14,282 nucleotides of DNA from Goniomonas avonlea. Lineage: Eukaryota > Cryptophyceae > Goniomonadida > Goniomonadaceae. The first letter of the stretch is position 1; every line of letters starts with the position of its first letter. Positions 7,611 to 14,282 of the stretch are shown here, one piece after another. A model generated the notes under the pieces. It searched no databases. It worked only from the letters and a program-made list of their open reading frames with translations, and was not told where the DNA came from. The stretch covers positions 1 through 14,282 of the forward strand of contig QUTJ01031656.1 in NCBI GenBank assembly GCA_003573635.1. The letters are read 5' to 3'. Made by a program: the position numbers and the translations under genes.

Positions 7611-7654
7611 ATGTAGCTGCGTGAAGTCACGTAGTTGCGTGAAGTCACGTAGCT
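7601..7654 (+). repeat. three 18-bp tandem repeats
   Basis: GCGTGAAGTCAYGTAGYT occurs three times without spacing, at 7601, 7619 and 7637. Units 2 and 3 carry CACGTAG with an ACGT palindrome. The first unit overlaps the end of R2. R1 has only the start of one unit. Short tandem motifs at an element end may be recombinase binding sites; that is inference. Confidence 0.85.
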
Positions 7655-7823
7655 CCCCACCCCTATCGACATATTTGTGAGTGTGACAAATCATTCCACC
7701 ACTCAGTGTCTCTGATGACCTGAATGGTGATGGAGTCCCCAGCAACGCTGACCATGGTCTGATGGGCCTTGTCTTGCCCAGAGTATGAGCAGGTTGGTCA
7801 ATTGACCCAGCGCCTCGCATGAG

Positions 7824-7911
7824 GACCACACAGGGTGAGCAACGAACTGTTAACCCTGCAATGGGCAGACCACATTGGTGAGTGCCAACCCGTTAACCCT
7901 GTGATGGCCGG
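7824..7911. repeat. 44-bp imperfect tandem duplication
   Basis: GACCACACAGGGTGAGC...GTTAACCCTGCAATGGG at 7824 is echoed by GACCACATTGGTGAGTGCC...GTTAACCCTGTGATGGC at 7868, a period of 44 bases. It lies in the unassigned stretch between the end of the fresh element and the MT fragment of the older copy. Nothing else is recognised at 7681-7914. Confidence 0.75.
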
Positions 7912-7914
7912 TGG

Positions 7915-8150
7915 TTGTACTTCCACTTGTGCCCTCAACAACCTAGAGTGGTGCATAATGGAGAGAGCCTTGGGCTTGTGCCACGCCGGCCAGAGCTGCC
8001 CTCAGCACGGTGCTTGTGGTTCATCAACCCCAACTTCTCCAAACGGGGCTCCTTCTTGATCACCTTGTATCACAAAGAGCAGTCACCACCACACCACAAC
8101 ATTTCGCTGGCCTCTTCTTCAGATGTGACGGAGACACGCCAGGAAGCACA
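7915..8150 (+). pseudogene. decayed Dam-like methyltransferase fragment (copy 2)
   Basis: The plus frame includes LWFINPNFSKRGSF, with NPNF at 8026-8037. It aligns with SWFINPAFTKLEEL of the minus-strand MT, and 14 bases (TGGTTCATCAACCC) are identical. About 30 residues later both have an ETRQ block (GAGACACGCCAG in both). The rest is eroded, and the last part of the open frame is not MT. This is the same domain in a much older copy, here on the same strand as the recombinase fragment that follows. Confidence 0.6.
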
Positions 8151-8296
8151 GCTCATGCAATCTTGTGTCATGGAATCAGACGTAAAGGCATCGCAAGTCA
8201 GTCACACTTGTGATGCAGTCATCACCCTCTGGGCAGTGTGGGTCATCATCTTTTGGGCTGTCTCCGCCATGCTGAGGGTCCTGCCGAGAATGCTGG

Positions 8297-8875
8297 CTGG
8301 AGAATGCAGTGAAGTTTGCTGTGTGAAACTCAGAGTCTGTGAGCAACATCGAGACACTGCAGGCAGTTGGCTGTGAGGCCTGCATCACACCTTTATGCAG
8401 GTGCTCACATTGCACTACTCCCGGTACTGGCTCCATGTTCAACAATGAGTGTGTTAAGATGATGATCTATACCACCATATTGTGAGGCTACCGGTCCAAC
8501 AAGGACAAGGTGCCCATCACAATGAGTCTCTTTGTGCTGTCCAATGAATGGATGGAGCACGAGTTCACACGAGCAGCAGTCACGCTCCCAGCGTCTGCAT
8601 CATGGTGTGGTCCCCAGCATCCACACATGGGCCAAATGGCTGTTGAGTGGGAAAGAGACAACACTCCTGTCACAGAGAGTTCTCTCGACAGCAATCTGTA
8701 TGGCTCCTCGAACCCCAATGCAGCTGCCAGGCGTTCGGGTTTTGGCGGTCAGTGGCATCAAAGATCAATAGAATGCAAGACAGCAAGAGCAGACTTTGTG
8801 TGCTGTGAGGCTTCGCAGCATGATATGTGTTGTGCAGCCAGATGCACGACCCTGAGCATGTGACCATTGCTGTTT
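8297..8875 (+). pseudogene. decayed tyrosine recombinase fragment (copy 2)
   Basis: The stretch 8297-8368 matches 5700-5770 (the LENAxK...ESLQA linker). After a gap that drops the shared module, 8430-8870 matches 6010-6670: MFNNECVKMM against MFNDKHVKMV, KDKVPIT against ADKVPIT, EWMEHEF against DWMEQEF, and AFGFW. In-frame TGA stops, indels and CG-to-TG/CA changes are widespread. The box I LRR is gone, and at the position of the nucleophile the codon reads Asn (KINRM against KIYSM). It is plainly dead. No RT sequence is visible between the MT fragment and this one. Confidence 0.75.
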
Positions 8876-8920
8876 TCACTGCTTCCACACTCTCTTACTT
8901 GATCTGACTTTGTGGATGTT

Positions 8921-9470
8921 GGACTTGACCTATGTCAGTGACCTGCAACAGAGCCTTCACACATTTCGATATACACCTCATTATTTCCATGTGTAGGGTG
9001 GGATCCATGACATGCCATCTTGATTGGGGTGCTGTCCCACAGGTCACGGTATATGCTAGCCTCAATCAGTTAGCCTCAGCACTATCACCTCTCGCTAACC
9101 CACTGATTGTGTCGCAAACAGTGAGTCTATGGTGTATAACGGCTCCTGCTGATCCACACAACCATGGGCACCCCACAAACCTAGAGTTGCCAGAAGTCGC
9201 AGAGCACCGTTCCCTACCAAGATATAGTTTGTTACTGTGACAACCGTGTGTTCAACCTTTGCTACAATAGTTTGTATCAGTGAAAAAGGGTTGGAAAAAA
9301 TCTGAATTCAGAGATCAAGACCAACCAATGACCTGTTTCCCTTGGGAAACTTTGAACACAGTGTTGTGCCCTGCCTCATTTTGCGCCCCACCCTCCATCA
9401 CCTACACCTTTGACTCACTCGGCCCCTCTGACCCACTTGGCCCCTGGAAAACTGTGAATGGCATCACATC
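8921..9470. other. 3' non-coding region of copy 2, with one R repeat
   Basis: It is collinear with 6935-7420: CTTCACACATTT..ATACACCTCATTATT, then an R copy at 9026-9200, then GGGAAACTTTGAACACAGTG against GGGAAATTGGAACGCAGTG, and finally the ACTCACTCGGCCCC/CTCACTTGGCCCC block. Almost all CpG of the fresh copy is TG or CA here. No second R copy is found after it. Confidence 0.75.
9026..9200 (+). repeat. R repeat, diverged copy in copy 2
   Basis: It shares TATGCTAGCCTCAATCAGTTAGCCT and the following CACTATCACCTCTCGCTAACCC with R1/R2, after a divergent beginning (GGGGTGCTGTCCCAC). This fixes R as a fixed part of the family's 3' region rather than a chance duplication in one copy. Confidence 0.75.
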
Positions 9471-10185
9471 ACCATGGATCACTATCACAGTCATCAGGAG
9501 CTGAGAGGGGAGCACCTAAAGAGAACGCCTGTTGACTGTCTACATGGTACCTGCAAGATACGACGGAGGAGAGCGCCGAATAGGAGCACACAGGACTGAC
9601 AGTGTTTGGTCTGCCGACGCAACAGCCAGATGCTTGGCGTTGAGCGAAAAAACTAGCGACAGCAGGGGACCTGAATGCACTGATCCAGCCTGCCATCCGG
9701 ACTGTGAGTGTGGAGGGACAAGAAGGGAAGGAGGGAAGTGTGCACAGAAGAGGGAAGCAGGAACAGGGACACAAAGAGGAGGCAAACAGGGGGGGATGAG
9801 GAGAGAGAGGGTACAGCATGTCAGGAGTAACATGGGACTGGAACACAACCATATGTTGCATGTGTTGGCTGCAACATGTAGCGCTCAACACCTGCAAACT
9901 GCCCATCAGAGTTTTACAAGATGTTGCCTGTTGACAAGCCTGCCTGCTGTGCCAGTACCAGGTGTCAGGACCGCAGTGTCACAAACAAAGCAAATATTGA
10001 ACGGTATCTTTGCCCCCCCGAGCACCCAGAGTAGAAGACCAAAAACAGGTCCTTGGACTCATTGGTTGCTTGTGCTTTGTGTGACCAACTTTTAATGTAA
10101 CTGAACCCCAAGGGCAAACAAGAGTTAGACTTTCTGTGTGTGAAGTCACAAAACTCCTCACCTGACCTCCCCCAGTGTACCATAG
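9471..10185. other. unassigned CpG-poor stretch
   Basis: I find no gene here. The part at 9690-9830 is purine-rich (AGGGAAGGAGGGAAG, GGGGGGATGAGGAGAGAGAGG). Near 10136-10165 the words GTGTGAAGTCAC and CTCCTCACC recall the end of the fresh element (GCGTGAAGTCACGTAGCTCCCCACC, around 7637-7661), which may be another decayed element end; this is weak. Confidence 0.4.
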
Positions 10186-10229
10186 AATATGGCTCAGCGT
10201 GATAGAAGCACAGAGCTCAGCCATGGTGA

Positions 10230-10431
10230 TATTTTCAGCAGCATGGAGGTGCTCGTGGCACACAGGGACATAAAAATGCTTCCACCGTTGCAAGAACTCA
10301 GTTGGGTTCAAGCAAGAAGGTCGGCGCCCCTACACAGTTGTACCTCTTGCACCCAGCCTGATGTCCTTGAAGGGATCAGAGGTTGTTGCATGTGCTGCAG
10401 AGACAAGCTTTGGCTGGGTCAGGTCACATAG
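10230..10431 (+). pseudogene. decayed Cys-rich gene segment, inverted piece (copy 3)
   Basis: The plus frame has LPPLQELSWVQARRSAPLHS and then QPDVLEGIRGC and RDKLWLGQVT. These align with PPPSRELAYVESKNGAPRYS, RPDVLRGIVGC and RDKLRPGIT of the minus-strand Cys-rich protein (2570 downwards). The reading ends in a stop just before the second zinc cluster would begin. Its orientation is opposite to the two other pieces of the same gene found next to it. Confidence 0.65.
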
Positions 10432-10560
10432 GATCATGCATTTGTGGCGGTGCCTGGTGCCCTGAAGCACATGGGACACACATCATCCTGATGCAAATCC
10501 TGCATGCGGGCCAGACACAAATACAGAAATGGAATATGGGTTGCCTGGTGGGGTGAGGTC
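10424..10560 (-). pseudogene. decayed Cys-rich gene segment, cluster 1 (copy 3)
   Basis: On the minus strand WPACRICIRMMC aligns with HPACGICIRMVC of the Cys-rich protein, and the C-x4-C preceding it is kept (ICVWPAC against ICIHPAC). Four of the cluster's Cys positions are conserved. It meets the inverted piece tail to tail at 10424-10431. Confidence 0.65.
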
Positions 10561-10699
10561 GATCTGTGCCCGCACCAGAGTTACCATCCATCCCAACAGC
10601 ACCATCACAATGCAATACACATGCCCCAAGCACATTGGCTGTGCCAAAATTTGAGTTTGATAAAGTGTGATTGAAGGGTGCTCATGCTGCTCTTTTCAA

Positions 10700-11010
10700 G
10701 AGCCTGCTGAGACAAAAGAAAGGCACCCCACTTTCACTCCCACTCAAACCCCTCCATGCCAATGCTCACTCCCTCCCACACACCTGTCCAGCCTCAACTG
10801 TCCTCTACCTGTCACTTCCACCCCCACACCTCCCCCCCACATACTCTCGCACTCACTCTACAATCACCATCGCCCTTGCACCCGCACTCACCCCCCCTTG
10901 CATGTAGGGACACCCACCCACACTGTCACTCTTGCCCTTGCCTCTCACTCTTTTGCCATCCCCTCGGGCTTGCCCCTACCTCCAATAACACTCTCCCCCT
11001 TACTCAACTA
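10700..11010. repeat. C-rich low-complexity tract (CACCC/CTCCC)
   Basis: The tract is mostly short C-rich words with A and T (CACACCTCCCCCCCACA, CACCCCCCCTTGC, CACCCACCCACACTG). The plus-strand open frames over it are by-products of the composition. It appears to interrupt the copy-3 Cys-rich gene between its start (11075) and cluster 1 (10520). Confidence 0.8.
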
Positions 11011-11075
11011 TTGGCAATCTTGAACTCTGATACAATCATGAGGTCTGTTCACCTGCCTCAGTGGAACTGACATGG
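11010..11075 (-). pseudogene. decayed start of the Cys-rich gene (copy 3)
   Basis: On the minus strand MDSSESRPMSVPLRQ parallels MSSAESSPMSVPPSQ, the beginning of the protein that starts at 3051. At the DNA level GACATGGGTCTAGACTCTG matches GACATGGGGCTGGACTCTG. The first Met is present. It marks the 5' end of the third copy and the same orientation as the cluster-1 piece. Confidence 0.65.
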
Positions 11076-11122
11076 GTCTAGACTCTGAAGAGTCCATGAG
11101 ATGGGTGGATATGCCTGCAGTG

Positions 11123-12030
11123 TCATGGGCTCCCCAATTGTTCATAGATGTTCCGAATAGTTTCCACATCCAACCCATTCTCTACCAGATATTCAGCCAC
11201 CACCACAGGCTGGCCAAGGTCATCACAGATCTGGTCTGGGATAGTTCCTTCAGGCACATACACAGGCCCTGATGTGCGATAAAAGTCGGATCTGGGTGAT
11301 TGGCGTAATGACCTGCCAATTCTGGTCTCATGTCAGCCAGTAGTATTGTGCCCATATACACCATCAACCATTTCCATTTCTGGAAGCACACCCGGACCTC
11401 CATCATCAGGATAATTGGGATACTTGTACCAGCCCTCCCCTAGCATGGTCACCTTGCCCAAGCTCATCTTAATGATTGGGTACACCATCCCTGAACCTAG
11501 ACCAGCCTGCATAATCATCAAAAAGCCATACATGAATCATCAGACCATGTACCATTATCAGGAAAGCCTCCCCATGTTCTTCAACACTGGCTGGCCAAAA
11601 GGTTGATGGGCACACGTTCCAGTGAGCTGAGCAAATTCTGGATGTGCGCCACACTATGTGCAGCGAAGATGGGTCAAACACTCTCTGCCCAGTCTTCTTC
11701 TCCCCATCAAGGTGTGTGTTTTGTTGTGACACCTGGTGCAGGACCTTCAATGGTGGATTGACCTCACTCACAACTGCAGTCACACCTGCCTGCACCTCAA
11801 CCACCAGTACAAGAGCATCTGGTGATGGGAGGTAGAGTGTCAAAGGCGAGAGGCACATGGAAAACCACCGGACAGAAATGATGCCAAACCGAGTGCCACC
11901 AAGACGAGGAGCACCACTCCAGCAGGATGGCATGGATGGCAAGGATGTGAGACAGCGCCGTGTGGATGACTGTGGAGTCTGGGTTCAACCGGAACTGTGA
12001 AATGTGACAAGCCGTCAGCAAGTTAGACAC
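11123..12030 (-). pseudogene. unrecognised decayed gene upstream of copy 3
   Basis: The best part is 11533-11123, which is 136 codons with a single TGA (11333-11335) that a CGA-to-TGA transition at CpG would explain. It contains MSLGKVTMLGEGWYKYPNYP, then after the TGA RSDFYRTSGPVYVPEGTIPD and GQPVVVAEYLVENGLDVETI, ending at TGA 11123. Its acidic, orderly composition is far better than the surrounding frames. Upstream the frame opening at 11942 (with PDALVLVVEVQAGVTAVVSE) and the one at 12030 (NPDSTVIHTALSHILAIHAI) may be earlier parts after frameshifts. I recognise no family. It sits about 50 bases upstream of the copy-3 Cys-rich start, on the same strand, so it may be another ORF of the element not seen in the fresh copy. 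Confidence 0.4.
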
Positions 12031-12315
12031 ACGTGTGAACTTGACTGTGTGAATGCCTCAAGTGCTCCCTTTAGATTGGTGGCATCAGCTAGTCAGACCA
12101 GCTCAAGCTCCTCAATGATTCAACAGCATGCCAGTCGTTCTGAACTTCCTTCCTAGACACCTTGGAGTCTTCCATCAAGGCCAGACTGGACACCATCAAG
12201 GCCCAGTCCGCTCATTACAACCTGGTCTCCAACATCAAAGATCCAAGATCCATTGGCGCTGGTACCCCCTCAAGAGGTTCACACGGCTCCCGGACATGAC
12301 CCAAAGTGGGGGTTC
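12031..12315. other. unassigned stretch
   Basis: No gene, RNA or repeat is recognised here. It is CpG-poor like its neighbours. Confidence 0.4.
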
Positions 12316-12920
12316 TCATTTGAGAATCGACCATTGGCTCTGCCATATGCTCACACAGTCGGAGTCATGTGACTGCTCCCTTCCAGCACACAGGGCCCTC
12401 TGTGCTCTGCCCATCCATTTGAGTGGTCCCCTGCCGCAGGGTCGCTGCGAACACCCTGTGGTGGGCCCCATACTGATGGGACTGTCCAAATCAGATGTTT
12501 CCAAAGCATGTGTGAATTCCTTGGTGAGACAGTGCACTGCTTCAAGAATATTGGCCTCATCACATTGCTGGCTCCATATGGTGCAAGTCGGGTGTGCAAA
12601 ACAGGAACAGATTGTACAGGAACAGGAATAAGAACAAGAACAAAATGTATGACAAGAGCAGGGCAGCTGAGTGACAGCACAATGGCAAAACTTTCCCAAG
12701 GTTTGAGACAGCACACGGGTCTGTATGTGATAATGAGCAGAGGCACCCAACTGCCTATGAGACGAGCTATCGCAGCGACCAAGTAGCAACCCACAAAACA
12801 CATACACCTTGTGCAATGTGTGTCAGGAGCACACACCTCGCCTTGGGCACACACAGGTGGGGCAGAGGCAACAGGAAACTGCTTGCCCAACACTCCGCCA
12901 GCACTGCATGACTGTATCAC
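12316..12920 (-). pseudogene. possible coding remnant with hydrophobic segments
   Basis: Two overlapping minus frames are open for 166 and 189 codons. One has hydrophobic stretches (CFVGCYLVAAIARLIGSWVP and PALVIHFVLVLIPVPV) that could be membrane segments. The other has an ordinary soluble-looking patch (EANILEAVHCLTKEFTHALE). If both are real a frameshift joins them, but low CpG and few stops in this composition can also produce open frames by chance. I assign no family. Confidence 0.2.
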
Positions 12921-12954
12921 GCAACATGCACACTGATCACAAAGAAACAGTTGG

Positions 12955-13180
12955 TGTTAGCCTTCTCTGCTGCTGTCTCTGTGCCTTCTCTCTGTCTACC
13001 ACTGTCTGTGGTCGCTCTGTCTGTGTGGCTGTGCCTGTCTCTGTCTGCTGCTGTCTGTTTGCCTGGCTTGCTGTCACTCTTGTTGTTGTCTGTCCCTGTT
13101 GCTGTCTGCCTCTGCCACTCTCTATCTGTCTCTCTTCTCTCTGTCTCTTTGACTCTGTGGCTCTTTGTCCTGTCAATATC
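12955..13180. repeat. CTGT/CTCT-type degenerate microsatellite
   Basis: A pyrimidine-rich tract built from CTCTGTCTGT, TGTCTCTG and CTGCTGTCTG words. Both strands are open for 80 to 190 codons only because the repeat lacks stop codons. Confidence 0.85.
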
Positions 13181-13875
13181 AATAGTCACATACTTGGGTG
13201 TGGACTGTCCCTTCTTGCTAGCGGATGGCAGCTTCTTCTTTGCCCCGCACAACTGCTGCTGTGTTACTCTTCACAGAGCATGTGTCAACAACCGCACAAC
13301 ATAAGCACAGTCATTGTCACTATGGCACCTCTGCAGCAGCAAGCACAGAAAGTCTCACACACAACATACCCCCAGTAAGTGTCACCATCTTGTCACCACC
13401 TAGTGCTTTGTTGAACTCTCACACCTGATTCTGAATGCCAAATAAACACCAACACACAAAGTACCATATGACTACGCAGGTAACCGAACTGCCACAGCCT
13501 TGGTATTCTGTGGTATTAATACAGAATAAATACTGCATGTTAGAAATGTCATAGATACGGTTTTTTCATACCATGGTCTTTTTGGTAGTTAGCAACCCTG
13601 CTCGTAACAAGACAGGTTCACAAACTGGACGTGTTCTGTGGTCTCTCACGCTGTCAGACTTGAAGAGAACATCAGCAGCAGCCTGCTCTCGGGGGGATTG
13701 TGGTATAGACAAAGTTGGGGTTTGTTCAACGTGAAAAACAAAGTGCAACTCAGAGTCACAAACCGTCATGACTGGAGCTGATGCCCCGTAACCACTTGAT
13801 TTCACTTTTGCATGGAAGGTCACTGGGAGATCAGGATTCACCTGTGTGCTCTCGTGTCAGTGCTCATTGTTGCTT
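13181..13875. other. unassigned stretch with a small hairpin
   Basis: No gene is recognised. At 13505-13527 ATTCTGT and ACAGAAT form a 7-bp inverted repeat around a 9-base AT-rich loop, overlapping an AATAAA word at 13525-13530. Another AATAAA is at 13440-13445. These could be polyadenylation signals, but no gene end is tied to them. Confidence 0.35.
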
Positions 13876-13985
13876 CCCTTCCCCCCCCACCCACCACGAT
13901 CGCCCCCCATCCCCACCTCCCGCTCAGAATGAACAGAGCAGGAGGACTCTCTCTCTTGCTCTCTCTCTCTCTCTTTCTCGCTTTT
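13876..13985. repeat. CCCCAC / CTCT low-complexity tract
   Basis: A C-rich part (CCCCCCCCACCCACC) is followed by CTCTCTCTTGCTCTCTCTCTCTCTCTTTCTC. No coding content is credible. Confidence 0.85.
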
Positions 13986-14179
13986 CCTGATTTGGAGTGT
14001 GTGTCTGAGGTACTGTAAGTTGCAAAAAGAGTTCCCCCCCGGGCTTATTGTCCATATTTGCAGGCTTGCTTGACACAGGTAAGCAGGTTCAAGTGGAAGG
14101 AATCTTGGGAGTGGAGGAGGCCGAACACCCGCTCAGGAAGCATGATTCTACGAGCAGGACAACAACGAGTCAGGATGTA

Positions 14180-14282
14180 CAGGAGGGATGGGATGGGATA
14201 GGAGGGTAGGGAGGGAGAGGGAGGCTTTTTTCATGTGAGCCTCTCATCTCTCGCCCTCTCCTCTCACGCTCTCTCCTCTCTC
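14180..14282. repeat. GGGAT/GGGAG then CTCTCC low-complexity tract
   Basis: Short G-rich words (GGATGGGATGGGATAGGAGGG) are followed after a TTTTTT by CTCTC-rich sequence to the window end, which cuts it. Nothing is recognised in the preceding 13986-14179 apart from a run of seven C near 14035. Confidence 0.75.

Larger units (their letters stand above)
6806..7680. other. 3' non-coding region of the retroelement
   Basis: No credible gene is seen between the YR stop and 7680. The stretch from about 6935 to 7420 is matched block by block in the CpG-poor region 8921-9470, which identifies it as the 3' end of the element family. It contains a run of nine G near 7009, a CACGTG site at 7023-7028, and the direct repeats listed separately. 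The right limit is taken at about 7680, where CpG content drops and similarity to the family's 3' end stops. Confidence 0.65.

Noticed and set aside
12809-13378. A 189-codon plus-strand ORF rich in Cys, Leu and Val, and minus-strand ORFs at 12917-13252
   Set aside because: They are translations of the CTGT/CTCT microsatellite, which simply lacks stop codons. No motif or initiation context supports them.
13505-13530. Hairpin with AATAAA as a gene terminator
   Set aside because: No gene ends nearby, and a 7-bp stem with a 9-base AT-rich loop is expected by chance in such sequence.
1-14282. tRNA, rRNA or other structured RNA genes
   Set aside because: I saw no cloverleaf with a GTTCRANNC box and no rRNA-like conserved words on either strand. 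A covariance-model scan would be needed to exclude small RNAs fully.

Overview
This window looks like accessory DNA from a eukaryote, most likely an alga or another protist. No bacterial gene layout, ribosome-binding sites or operons are visible. The coding content is dominated by a DIRS-like (tyrosine-recombinase) retroelement family in several states of decay. Two minisatellite arrays and long microsatellite tracts flank it. I cannot name the organism. The left half (about 840-7680) is CpG-rich and relatively fresh. The right half (about 7690-14282) is CpG-poor and full of TG/CA where related sequence has CG, which is the usual mark of old, methylation-decayed repeats.

Layout. 1-840: two AT-rich minisatellites, with units of about 30 bp and about 50 bp. 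972-1886 (minus): a frameshifted multi-pass membrane protein of unknown family. 1935-3051 (minus): a Cys-rich protein with two putative zinc clusters and a C-terminal module shared with the retroelement's recombinase ORF. 3109-3757 (minus): a DIRS-type Dam-like methyltransferase domain. 3752-4218 (plus): a gag-like ORF with a Lys/Arg-rich tail. 4266-5590 (plus): a reverse transcriptase with all main motifs. 5600-6805 (plus): the RT tail plus a tyrosine recombinase. 6806-7680: a 3' non-coding region holding two copies of a ~180-bp direct repeat (R1, R2) and three 18-bp repeats. 7915-9470 (plus): an older decayed copy of the same family (MT fragment, recombinase fragment, 3' region with one R copy). 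10190-11075: a third, rearranged decayed copy of the Cys-rich gene, with one segment inverted. 11123-12030 (minus): a decayed gene I do not recognise. 12316-12920 (minus): a doubtful coding remnant. The rest is low complexity or unassigned.

How the parts relate. The plus-strand gag, RT and YR ORFs make up the core of one retroelement. The minus-strand MT and Cys-rich ORFs lie head-to-head with it, starting at about 3750. They belong to the same family, because an MT fragment and a YR fragment sit on one strand in the second copy, and because a 40-residue module occurs both in the Cys-rich ORF and just before the YR catalytic domain. Nearly every gene has at least one frame break, so either these copies are dead or the assembly carries uncorrected indels. 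All identifications come from reading motifs by eye; no database search was run.
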